Origin: Dermatemys mawii
Taxonomy: Eukaryota > Chordata > Testudines > Dermatemydidae
DNA: 64,000 nt
Direction: 5' to 3'
Assembly: GCA_007922305.1 (NCBI GenBank)
Contig: ML677374.1
Location: forward strand, 10,233,369 to 10,297,368
In this document: piece after piece, positions 42,901 to 54,200 of the stretch
How the letters are laid out: every line of letters starts with the position of its first letter
Position numbering within the stretch: position 1 is the stretch's first letter
Notes under the pieces: generated by a model
What the model was told of the DNA's origin: nothing
Database searches by the model: none
What the model saw: only the letters and a program-made list of their open reading frames with translations
Position numbers and translations under genes: made by a program

Positions 42901-45900
42901 AATCCATGTTTTAGCTGCCATTAGACTTGAAAAATATTCTGTATTGAAACTTTATGCAGATTCTTAGTCCAGATGAACATCTGAAAAAAAGACACAACTT
43001 CTCTTTGACTGTTACACAGTTTGAAAGGGGAAAATAGTGTGAATGGTCTATTTTATACTTTTTCACTCTTAATAAAGACCCAGTTTGGGTTCATAGCGTT
43101 TTAAATAAAGTAGTAGGTTAAACATCATGAGTCTGTTTGTGGTATGCACTGGATCAAACAGTGACTGCTGCAAAATGTCAGCTTCATTGTCTTATTGGCT
43201 GCTGCTGGTAAGAATAAGATGGACATTTTTACTTCTTAGACATGTGATATTGTTTCATTCTGTATTGTCTTCTGTTTGAATTTCTTAGCTGGTGCTTTAC
43301 TAAGCTTTACCAGTAGGAATAAGACTGTTATGGTAGCACACAGTCGTCTTTTTGACTTGTTTGTCATAGTTATTACTTCAGTAATATGAAGGGAAACACA
43401 CCAAATCACACAGGGTAAGATTGTCGCTCTCTCTACTTGGTGGTGTAAAGTGTCCCCTTCAGTCCCCGGTGCGGGTTATCTTTATTCTAAGTAGCAATGT
43501 GGGCCTGGACAGTGCTTCGTCTCCCATATATGTAGGCAAGAAGTGGTGGGGTGGGGAAGAGGGTGTAGCCTTGGTTCCTTCTCCCCAGTGTTGGAACAAT
43601 ACAGAGGGGGCTGTAGTCTGTGCTGGGTATAGGGCTGGTGCAGATTCCGTCTCTTGCCTCCCTCCCCATCCCAGAGTCGGGTGAGATCATGGAACCGTAC
43701 TGTGGCAGTGAGGACGACTATGGTCAGTTCTTTTCCTTGGGCAGCTTAATTGTTCATTGCCCTTCGCTCAGGGCATGTGGCAAAGTCATAATCTAACCCA
43801 CAGCTTGTCTTCATGTCCACTGTACTAACATTGGATAGGGGAGGAGAATGGCACATTTAATTTAGCAATTTCATTTCTGATTGGCAAAGATTTATTTTCA
43901 TAATAGAAGGATTTTGGTTAAAGGACTGAAAGAGAGAAAAATTTTCCACACCACAGGTTTTTTAGGCTTGGTGAGTTGATGGGATACTGGATACCAGTCC
44001 TCATTAAAATTAGTTAAACATCCACAGCTGAGGACCATGACTATATATATATATTTATTTTTTTTTCTTCAAAAGAGAGAGGATTGAACAGTGGGCTGGA
44101 TACTTCTGACACTGCCATTCAAGATGCTTCCTGTCTGCATTTGAGGAAATCTGTGGTGGAGAATACAAAACTCTTATGTTCCCTGCAGGTTTGGAATGTT
44201 TGAGTTCCTCAGCAATATTGCAAAGGATTCAAGTGGGAAACTAGACAGCAAAAGGAGTTTACTTTGTGGCCTTGGAGCTGGTGTTGCAGAAGCTGTTGTA
44301 GTAGTCTGTCCAATGGAAACTATAAAGGTGGGCAGAATGTTGCTATCACACAGGCCTGGGCAAACTCTTTGGCCTGAGGGCCGCACTGGGGTTGCAAAAC
44401 TATATATGGAGGGCTGGGTAGAGAAGGCTGTGCCTCCCCAAACACCCCCTATCCTCCCCCTTCCACTTCCTGCCCCCCACTTCCTGCCTCAGAATCCCTG
44501 ACCCATCCAATCCCCCCTGCTCCTTCTCCCCTGACTGCCCCCCCAACTCCCTGCCACTGACCATCTCCTTGGGACCCTACACCCTTCCTGTCCCCTGACT
44601 GCTCTGACCCCTATCTACCCCCCAACCTCCGACAGGCCTCCCTGGACTCCCACACCTATCCAACTGCTTCCCCCCCACACCCAAAACTTCTGCCCCATCC
44701 AACAGTTCCCTGTTCCTGACTGCTCCCTGGGACCCTCTGCCTGCTCCTTCCCCTCTCCCCGCCACCTTACCATGCCACTCATGGCTTATTGGAAAGTCTG
44801 GGAGGTGGGCAGGCGCAAGCCATGTGGCTGTGGGGGAGGGAGTATAGCAGGGGAGGGACCAAGAGCTAGCCTACCCGGCTGGAGCTCAAGGGCTGGGCAG
44901 GACGGTCCGGTGGGCCGGATGTGGCCCGTGAGCTGTAGTTTGCCCACCTCTGCTATAACATCATCATCTTGGAAACTTCTTCCTGTCAGCTAAACAAGTC
45001 TATCACTGTTCCTTTTTTTTTTTTTTTTAAAAAAAAAAAAGCCTATCACATTTTAGCTTGTGCTATTTTCATCTGTCTTGGGGCACTAGACCAGAGTGTT
45101 ATCACTTTACTGTACAAACTTCTGTAGTTATGAAATGTTTTTGTTTAAAGGCAGGAGAGGGTTTTTTCCCATAAATCGTGAAGTTGGCAGTATTGCTGAA
45201 GCTAACAAAATAGCCCCTATTAATATTAAATGATGGATTAGAGGAGAATAGTCATGAGACTATGTTGTGCTTAAAGTTTTGTTTTAAATTGTTACAGGTG
45301 AAGTTCATTCATGATCAGTCCTCTTTAAATCCAAAGTACAGAGGGTTTTTCCAAGGTGTCCGTGAGATTGTTCGGGAACAAGGTATAATCATGCATTGTG
45401 GTTTTTATCTCAGCATAACTTAATGTGGGAACCATAAAAAATCCTTTGTTCTATTTTGAGCCCAACTGTATAAGATAAATGTGTCGAGAGAGAACATGGT
45501 TCGTTCCAGTGAATTATCCAGTCTTTCAGTAGACTGGCAGGTTCATTCTGGCTGTCTAATTTTCACTAACACTTTTCATTTTTTATATAAATTTTAAAAT
45601 TACATAATCTGTTACAGGCTTACGTGGAACATATCAGGGGCTGACAGCTACTGTCCTCAAACAAGGTTCAAACCAGGCTATCCGTTTCTTTGTGATGACT
45701 TCCCTTCGAAATTGGTATCTAGGTAAAATAAGTCAGGCTGGCAATTTAATAGATTTACTTCTCATAATACTTTTTTTTTTCCCCAAAACTTGCTTAAATG
45801 GCAATGTTATAAAAGTTTGATCAGTACTTCCCACTGTTTTGTTGACCACTTAATTGACTATAAGAATATATCCTAAATTAAGGACTAAATTCTTTCTAAG

Positions 45901-47700
45901 AGCATTAGCAACTGTAGAGGTATATGGTCTAATTGCTTTATCTCCTATACGTGTTTGATCAGGCGATAACCATCAGAGAAAGATGAATCCATTTATTACA
46001 GCTGCATTTGGTGCTACTGCAGGTGCAGCCAGTGTTTTTGGCAATACTCCATTAGATGTCATCAAAACCAGGATGCAGGTAAAAATCACTATAGGAACTA
46101 ATCTTTAAAATGAACTGGCTTTCCACTCTCAGGACACTTAGCAGAGCTCCCATGTTTCATTTACGAAGGCAACGAGAACCCCATACGCTGGTCTCTTACG
46201 CCTATGCTTTATCTGGGTTACTGTGACTCTTGAGGATTATTATTACTGTAGTATCTAGGAGCCCTAGTCATTGACCAGTACCGTATTGTGCTATGCACTG
46301 AACAAACACCAAGGAAAAAGACTTATTTAACCAAAAAGTTTGCATTTGACTTCAGATCTAACGTAGTGCTGTGCTAGTGGCTATGTCAGGTACCACACAT
46401 CACACCTACTCTACAGGGAGTCACAATTTGTGAATAAATCCTTGGATGTGTTTGGTTTCTGCTGAAGTTTTACAAGCTTAATTTCCATTTGTGAAGGAAA
46501 GGTGTATGAATGATGGCACCTCACTGGATTTGTCTTTAAAAATGAAAACTACCCATAAAAGCTTCAAAATTTGTGACTGGGATTTTTTTTTTCCACAGAA
46601 AAACAAATCCTAAGTGGCAGGTAGAATTTTGTGGAAATCCTGCACTTTTCCCTCTGGGCCTCCATGTTTCTCCACTGTTCATATAATTTTAGCAGATGGT
46701 ACTGTGACAGTTTTGGGTTTCTGATTGAGGGGTGGGGAGGTGACCTCTTTCCAAAAAGCCATTTCTTATTTAGGGTTCATACTGGAATTTCCTAAAAGCT
46801 GAGATCTCTAATCACTCAACTCACTTCACTTATATTTTTCATTTCAGGGCCTGGAAGCCCATAAATATAAAAATACACTAGACTGTGCCTATCAGATCCT
46901 CAAAAAGGAGGGCTTATTAGCGTAAGTGGATTCAACTGTTGTCTGTGTATGTGAGGTATTATAGCTGCAATATTTCAGTGAAACTATTGTCTTCCATATT
47001 TTGACAGGTAACATTTTTTAGCCCAGCCTACACCTCTTTGCGAGAATGGCATTTATTGATATTACCTTAGTACTGCTGTTTTGGTGTCTTTTTTCACGGG
47101 TTCACTCTTTGTGCAGTCTAGAATTAGCAGCATATGCCATTTACAATTACTGTTTCTTACCTTCCCCTGCCCCAAATGACTTTGTCTGTCACATGCACAC
47201 TGTTCACAGAAGAAAAGGTGAAAGCATATTTGATAACTTTCACTCCTCATCATACATTCTTCTGGAACAGTTTACACTGTTGCTCTTCTATAAGAACTGT
47301 TGCCTATTTGCCAGCGGGTGGGACTGATCTAACTGGTTTTTTTCATCACCAGTTTATGAATCTGCTGTAATCAGTTATTGTAGACAACTTGTTTTAGAAG
47401 TACTTATTAAAAACTATTTGCAAAACCGTAAAAGTTCAACTTGCCATTGAAATTGACTTTGTGAAATAGATTTATAGCTGTATACGAAACTTCATTTTTC
47501 AAATCATCTGACTTGATTTCAAAAACTAAAAATATGTTCTTCCTTCTGTGAAGCATTTTCTTATTTATAATTCTTCAACCTACAGATTTTACAAAGGAAC
47601 AGTTCCCCGTCTTGGCCGAGTCTGTTTGGATGTAGCAATTGTGTTTGTTATTTATGAAGAAGTGGTCAATGTTCTCAACAAGGTCTGGAAAACTGCCTGA
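39913..47700 (+). CDS. SLC25A1: Mitochondrial citrate (tricarboxylate) carrier, SLC25A1 family (9 exons)
   Basis: Inner-membrane antiporter that exports citrate from mitochondria in exchange for malate, feeding cytosolic acetyl-CoA. Exons: 39913-40006, 42274-42381, 42519-42618, 44189-44327, 45298-45382, 45618-45722, 45963-46078, 46848-46921 and 47586-47700. Every junction is AG/GT and phases close; the product is 311 residues, the same length as human. The three carrier signatures are intact: PTEYVK (residues 45-50), PMETIK (142-147) and PLDVIK (240-245), with six predicted membrane helices. It is closely similar to human SLC25A1 over its whole length, ending VLNKVWKTA. The start at 39913 lies in the CpG island. 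Human SLC25A1 is on 22q11, not near TEKT1, so this may be a paralogue rather than the orthologue; sequence alone does not settle it. Confidence 0.93.
40007..42273 (+). other. Citrate carrier intron 1
   Basis: The first 600 bp are G-rich and hold the 90-bp minisatellite (40261-40531). The rest is A/T-rich sequence without recognised genes; weak palindromic pieces lie near 41345-41420 and 41685-41770. Confidence 0.7.
40261..40531. repeat. 90-bp G-rich minisatellite, three copies
   Basis: A unit beginning GGGCTGGTCAAGGGGGTGGG starts at 40261, 40351 and 40441, exactly 90 bp apart, with few differences. Runs of five to nine G recur in each unit. As 90 is a multiple of three, open frames exist on both strands (40177-40563 and 40212-40506), but they are side effects of the repeat. 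Confidence 0.9.
44351..44952. mobile_element. hAT element in citrate carrier intron 4
   Basis: CTATCACA and CTATAACA flank the two ends, seven of eight matching. The ends (CAGGCCTGGGCAAACT and, inverted, CAGAGGTGGGCAAACT) are hAT-type and related to 33363-33783. The interior is C-rich and non-coding. It starts 23 bp after the exon 4 donor. Confidence 0.85.
45013..45040. repeat. T16-A12 perfect hairpin tract
   Basis: Sixteen T followed directly by twelve A forms a perfect loopless inverted repeat in intron 4 of the citrate carrier. Such tracts are prone to length change and sequencing error. Confidence 0.8.
46225..46320 (-). repeat. SINE tail, inverted
   Basis: TTATTATTACTGTAGTATC, TAGGAGCCCTAGTCATTGAC and a TTGTGCTATGCACTGAACAA stretch are the reverse of the SINE tail seen at 21960-22090 and 35645-35940. 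Confidence 0.55.
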
Positions 47701-48191
47701 TGCTGCTTGTATAAGTCTGACGAGGACAGTTTGGATAGCTGACTAACCAAGTCCAATGACTGCAGATGTAAATTGAATGTATTGCCTATGGTTTATCATC
47801 AAAGGTGTTTGAAATGCAAAAACTATCACTCTGTTGTCATTCTTTAAAGTGACAAAACTGTAATCCAAACATTACACTACTTCAAAGTTTGTAAGTTGTA
47901 TGGTGTAGAGAAAAGGTTAGTAGAGCAATATTACTAACTGCATACATGCTGGTTCCTAACGCAGCTGAAACTGAGGATCTTGGTAGGCAGAAACCCCATT
48001 AAAACACTTGGCTAGATTTTGCTGTTTACGTGAGTGTATCTCTGGATTAATTTTGTTGCTCATTGAACTCCAAAGAGGCCCCATCTAAACACAATGTTGT
48101 GTCAAACAACTAAAAGTTTTTTGTTTGGTTTTAAATGGATTTTAGTTAAACTGCTAACTCGTGTATGGACACTCTTAATTTAAACCTGGCT

Positions 48192-48220
48192 TAGATAGAT
48201 AGATAGATAGATAGATAGAT
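48192..48220. repeat. (AGAT)n microsatellite
   Basis: About seven perfect AGAT units in a row. Confidence 0.95.
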
Positions 48221-48510
48221 TTTTACCCTGACGCAAGGAGAACCACATAAAACTAGTTTAAAGTCTAAAAGTGCACTGATTCCAGAACAGATTTAGGTAA
48301 TCTGTTTCTTAAACATGTGCAACTTATGTATGTGTAGACAAGGCTTGAGTGCCTTCAGTAGAGTTACTGTTTACTTACACTGGTATAATTGAGAGCAGTC
48401 AGACACACTATTCTTGAAAGATCCCATATGCTGAAAAATTGGAGAAGGGAGCACACTTCCCATGCTGGCTGACAGTATCTGTCAGGCTGAATAGCAACTG
48501 TGTAAATAGC

Positions 48511-48556
48511 TTTATTTATTTATTTATTTATTTATTTATATTTATTTATTTATTTA
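48511..48556. repeat. (TTTA)n microsatellite
   Basis: About eleven TTTA units, with one interruption near 48540. Confidence 0.95.
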
Positions 48557-49961
48557 ACTTCTGAGTTTGATTTCTGGGCCAGGAGGAAGCTGCCTTTTGG
48601 GTTCCTGCTTTGGAGAGAATGCTGGGCCAGCTTTCTGATCTGAGGCACTAGAAGTGGCAAGGAATGCTTGGGACCAGATCACTGGTATATAATAGGGATG
48701 TTAAAAAATTAACTGGTTAAAGGATTAAAATTACTTCCTGGAGATCTGGCCGCAGCTTTCACTAGCTCCTGCTTCCAGCTTCTTGAGGGGACATCACTGA
48801 AAGTTGCTCTGACGTCCTGTCTGGAATAGGAACTTAGGGGAGCTGTATCTTCAGGGGTTAAATAATGCTCTGAAATATTTTTTGTAGTCTTTGTATTTAT
48901 GAATGGATAAATATGTTGGTTCTTAATATAGGTTTTAGTTATCAGCCCACCAAACTGGGGTACTGAGCATGGCAAATTTTGGGTTTTTGTCCCTAAAAGA
49001 GAGAATAAACTTCAGACATTGTAAGGCTTGTTCTTCAAAAATGATCCCAGTTAACCTTTTTATTTTGGTGGTACATCAATCATTAAGGTATCTGAAGACA
49101 CTTCATTTAATCTGTATGCATGGATCCTCTGGGGAATGGGGGGAAACACTTCTCTTACGCTAGTGAATCTTAAGATAATTTGGGTTCGAGGTGCATACAA
49201 TTTTTTAAAAAAAAAAAAAGCATTAAAAAAAGTTGTTGAAAGGACCAAATCAATGTAGATAAAATGTCATCTAACGTACTGTATCCTATAGCATAGACTT
49301 GCTGTGCCATTTAGACTTGGGCAAGTCAGAAAATGTCATGAGCTTAGCTCTAGTTTCACAATTTAGGCAAAGGATCATGTCAAAGCAAAGGTACTGTCCT
49401 GTCTCCTATTCCTGTAGTATATGAATATCCCTTCCTCTTGTAGTTTTCACCGCTAGCACTGAGTTGGATTTGTCACCAAGTACAAGAGTGCCATATTGCA
49501 TCAATTAAAATTGGAAACTTGGTTGTAGAAGCTTTCTTTACTGTATAGGAAACTTGTGCCAGTCCGCTCTCAGTAAGCATTGGCCAACAGAGTAGTGCAT
49601 GTTTCTCTATGAATTGGTCATTTACATTGTCTATTAAATTATTTCTGTAGTCTGCAATTTACAAATAATTTGCTGCTGGGTTCAGTGAATACAAAGCCCA
49701 TGCTATAGAGATGGGGGACGTACAGAGCATATTAGGAACCCCTCTAGAATTGGGCCCCATGTTAAGACCTATAACAGGTGTTGCTTTTAACTGGCCATCA
49801 AGGACTACTGTATTTAACATGTCTACTGAATTATTGGAATTTTAAGACGCTAAGTTCTAAAGCCATATGCATTACTCCTTTACATAGTCACTGTTACCTC
49901 CAAAATAGGCAAGGCTTCCACCTTCATAACTTAAAGAATAGCTTGTTTATTGCCAAAGTCA

Positions 49962-50306
49962 TTACAACCCTCTGTCTTGAAAAACAACAAGGCTGTCCCC
50001 ATGCACTATTGACTGGAGTTTCCACATTTGATCAAAATTGTGTCCACTAAAATCACTCTGTAGTTGCCAAAACTTCTTGATCCCCAATGTCCCATCTATC
50101 TTAACTGTGCCATCAAAGGGGGGCCAACTGTTCACCGTTTCTACAGCTTTACCTTCAACCTTAGGTGATCTGCCATTTATAGCTGCATCAGCCACTTCAA
50201 CTCTGGTATAGATAACCAGTTCAAAGCCTTTGTAAACGTTGTCCAAGTTCCTCATTGCCACAGAGCCTAAGTATGTTTCATTGCTTAAAATCGCTTTAGT
50301 GGCCAT
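49962..50306 (-). other. Unrecognised intronless open frame, 114 codons
   Basis: It starts MATKAILSNETYLGSVAMRN and runs without a stop to residue 114. I do not recognise a family. Composition is balanced and not repeat-like, so a decayed processed pseudogene is possible, but a frame this long is also expected by chance in 64 kb. It lies antisense to the possible 3' untranslated region of the citrate carrier. Confidence 0.2.
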
Positions 50307-52340
50307 TTAGTTTCAGAGCTCAGCTGAGGAGGAAGCAACGCCTAAGGTGACAAATAGTGACTTAAATAGAGCAGTGGCTATGTGAATGGTGTTGGCTCTG
50401 GCCTATCAAATAGAAATAGCAATAAGACTAAATACTAGGAAATTAAGCTTAAACAGGAGAGGAGAGCTGAGGACGTGACAGGAAAGCATCAAGATGGATC
50501 ATGAAGTTTAAATGTTGAGGGGGCCAACTTTTAGAAATACTGACAGCTGTGTTAAGTTCTATGTGGGTTTGGGGACTAGTGTATTTAGCTTTGTTCATTT
50601 AGTCATACTGGCTCATAAGCCACCTATTTTTTTTTTATCCTGAATCTGCTAGATCAGAAATAAAAACATGCTGTGGCAAAATCAAAATATTGTGTTCACC
50701 TACAGACAGCATCTTTACAAAGCTACCAAACTGGCAAGTAAAAATACTGTACATAGTTATGCTTATTTGTATGATATCTAGTTTTGGTTGGGTAAGTAGT
50801 ACATGGACTTGCCAATGGGTCTGGTTGGCAATGCATGGAATTACTAGAAGGTCTCTAATTTTATCCATTACTGGGCACCATAACCAGGGAATGCTATATT
50901 GATCAATGCTTCAAGGAAAGCCACTTTCTAATGTTTGTGCCTTTTTCAGTGTTTCTTTAGTATCGCTAACTTGTTTGCTACATTTATTTTTAATGTTACT
51001 GTTTACAAGTTCAATCTTTTGTCTCTTTTAAAAAGAATAAAAACATCTAAATATGGTGCTGCTTAAATTTGTTTTGTGGATTTTATCAGGGAAAACAAAT
51101 GAGTTTGATACATTTCAAAAGTGTTAATCACTGGGTGAGAAGATAATGGACCACATTTTGTTCTTGCTTTATACCAGTGCAATCTTGTTGCTTTCACAAA
51201 TGAGAGCATAACTTGCCCACTGTAATCTGATTACTGATGTAGTTCATATTATTTGAGTAAATAAATCCAACTAAAGCAGAATCCCTGCTGCAAAAGATAT
51301 TTGTTCTATATACCTCTGTATTCTCCACAGCTGGATGGTGCAGAAGGAAACTTCTCAGAAATTCAGTAGAATTATATGGATGGGAAAGTAATTTATGCTT
51401 GGACATCCTCTTCTCATTCAGCCTCACTGCCAGTGTTCTCCTGAGAAGCTCTGCAAAACTACCGGATGGAACAGAGGTGGGAAGCACCTGTCCAGCTACT
51501 GGAGGTGATTATTGTTTAATTTGTTAACTTGTTCTATCCCTGTATTTTCACAGTGGAACACACTTGAGGCCTTTAAATAGATACAATGGTAATTGATTCT
51601 TGAAATCTAAATATGGGATTCCCTGTAGGCTGCACACTAATTGATATATAGAAAATCATATGAAAATATATATTCACAACCTATACTGACCAGATTACAA
51701 TGTTCAAGCACTCCAAATAGAAGTGTGTACACCACTTATATGAATGCATTCCCAAAAGTCTTGTAATGGGTTTCTCATCTCTCACTAGCAGGGTTGCAAA
51801 AGGGTCCGGTTTGAGAGAGGCTAGAGGAATGGAAAGTGAAATCCATGTTCTTTTGAGTGTTGCCTGTGGCCCTCTTTAGGGGAGGCAGGTACAGTCATGA
51901 GGGTCTGGCTGCATTGAAGTTTGTTGGAGTTCTTGGCAATGTGGCATCTTCCCTTTATTCATTCAGACTTCCCTGCTGCTACACATATCTATCTTTGTCT
52001 CTGATGTAACAACTAAAGTTACTATTCATCACTTTTTAAAACGTCATTACAGATACTGCAAAAAATGCTCTAAAGTGTACATGCACAGTGTGCCTCTTAA
52101 TTTTCAGCTACTGCTTTTAGTCTGGATTTGAAAGTAATTAGATAATTCAATGTGTGTGTAATACATACACACACATTAAATAAAATTGGGAATGTGTTCA
52201 AATGAATTTGCATAGTTGAATTAGCACTACACAGAATGATCTTGAACTGATTTCTAGCCATTAGAGGTCAGTGTTCTACTGCAAATGCTTAGAGAGAAGT
52301 ACAGCAGAGAAATGTTCAGTCACTGTTTAATATTAGATAG

Positions 52341-52982
52341 TGTGACAAAGCTCCAAGTTTGTACTTGTGGGTCCTGCGCTTCCTGGCAGATTTAGGGGCC
52401 TCAGAAACTCATCCAGGCCCCAGAGTGACCTCCCTTTCTCAGTATAATTGGCAAGAGTCACCACCTAGTGAGTTACCTTCATCACAGGCCAGTATGGAAG
52501 ATGGAAAAAGGGGGGAGCCCAGGCCCACCCTCTACTCCAGGCTCCAGCCCAGAGACCCTAATAGTATCAGCTAAGATGGCTGACCTTTTATCCACAAAAC
52601 ACAATTCCATTCCCTGGGCTACTTCCCCACAGCAGTCCCTGCTTCTTCAAACTCCACTTCACCCTTACCTCAGGGCCTCCTTCCTTCTGGATGATATGTT
52701 GTCCACCACTCAGTCTCACCAACAGCACAACCTCCTTCCACAGCTCCTAACACCCACAGCCCACCTGACTAACTGGGAGGTTTTTATCTGGTTTCAGCCA
52801 GTCCCTGATTGGCTTCAGGTGTCCCAATCAGGCTAGCTGTTTCTACTCCTTTCTAGAAGGTTCTTGATTGGCCTGGAATGGCCTTTGTTTGGCTATCCAG
52901 GGAACAGGGACCTACACATCCTGAGGCTGATATACCTGCCTTCCAGCACTCTCCTATACCCTTCTGGTCTGACTCCGTCACA
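52341..52982. mobile_element. LTR-like element with 4-bp target duplication
   Basis: The segment begins TGTGACAAAGCTCC and ends TGACTCCGTCACA, thus TG...CA with a short inverted end, and ATAG lies directly outside both ends (52337-52340 and 52983-52986). Size (642 bp) and borders fit a solo LTR, although a DNA transposon with TGTGAC ends is also possible. It has no coding region and no partner LTR in the window. Confidence 0.6.
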
Positions 52983-53761
52983 ATAGGTATGCCTGTCATT
53001 TTACAACCAAATAAAACGTGACAAGTTTCTCTCCTAGGGAGCCTACAGTTTGATAACTATATTTACTGATGGCCTCCATCTGCAAACCCTGCTCCCAAAA
53101 GTGAGGATTTGCAGGCTTGGGTCCCCTAATTAGTTACACTGAAATCCAGGAAATCTCTGAAAAGGAAAAATTAACATGTTGAGTGTTGCAGAAATTAAAT
53201 GCAAAATAACCTGGCCTTACAAAGAGACTCAAGTTGCCAATGAACAACATGCTTGCTCTTTTGTGTGCATTGTAGATTTCAAAACTGCCATCTATGGTTG
53301 AATCTGATATATACCGTTTATATTAATCTCTGTTAAATGCTGGACTCCTATTCTCCCTTTCTAAGAATAGATATTTGTGGAGCCAGAAAAATAATATAAA
53401 GAAATCTAGCAGAGATGTCACTTAAAGGCTTCAGTTTTAGCACAAGCATAGGCACAACTAGTTTTATATTTCATTATAAATTAGATCGCATACTATTAAC
53501 AAATAGAGAAAGCAGACAAAATGAAGAATGAGTAAAAGTTGCCAGTGAAACATACATACATGTATGTATGTGTGTTTAGAGCTGATTTGAAAATTTTCAA
53601 AACTTGTAGTGTGAACTTCAGACAAGTCTAAATGAACTTCAGACATGGCTAAATTTAGTTGAAAGTGAGTCCATTTTTTATAATGAGTTTGAATATTTCT
53701 ACTATTTTTAAACAGATGTCTGGGAATATAACATAATTGTAAGATAAGTTACTTGCTGCTA

Positions 53762-53882
53762 AGGTAACCAGACAGCGAATGTGAAAAATGGGGACAGAGA
53801 GCAAGGGGTAATAGGAGCCTATATGAGAAAAAGCCTCACATATGGAGGACTGGTCCTATAAAATTGGGACATCTTGTCACCC
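53762..53882. mobile_element. TA-target MITE (121 bp)
   Basis: TA lies on both sides. The left end AGGTAACCAGACAGCG and right end ATCTTGTCACCC are inverted repeats of the GGGTGACCAGA type, and the interior (TAATAGGAGCCTATATGAG) matches the copy near 9152-9273. Confidence 0.8.
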
Positions 53883-54004
53883 TACTTCTGCTAGCTAAAT
53901 GCAAAAGACAAAGTCAGTGGCCATGTCTGAAACAGTGAAGGAGAGGAAGTCTAGTGCTACACAATGTTTGTCCCGTGACTGCTTCATGAACATATCTTCT
54001 CTCT

Positions 54005-54200
54005 AACGCTTTTCATCATTATATCTCACAGAGCTCTGTACAAACCAGGTTACTGTCATTATCCCAATTTTGTACAAATGGGGAAGCTGAGGCATAAAAG
54101 CAGCATACCCCCCAGCATACAAGTAGCAGAACCAGAAATAGAACCCAGGTTTTCTGGAAGACCTTGGGCAAGCCATTTCAGCTTTCTGTGCCGCAGTAGA
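54005..54200 (+). repeat. MIR-like SINE
   Basis: A GGGGAAGCTGAGGCATAAAA core and a CAGAACCAGAAATAGAACCC stretch fit this family. Confidence 0.6.

Larger units (their letters stand above)
47701..51060 (+). other. Downstream of the citrate carrier, possible long 3' untranslated region
   Basis: No gene is recognised. The clearest polyadenylation signal is AATAAA at 51036-51041, followed by a GT-rich stretch; weaker ATTAAA hexamers occur at 47997-48002 and 49633-49638. If the distal one is used the 3' untranslated region is over 3.3 kb. Two simple repeats lie at 48192-48220 and 48511-48556. A 114-codon intronless frame occurs on the minus strand (49962-50306). Confidence 0.4.

Noticed and set aside
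51194..51487. 97-codon minus-strand open frame
   Set aside because: No recognisable similarity or gene structure.
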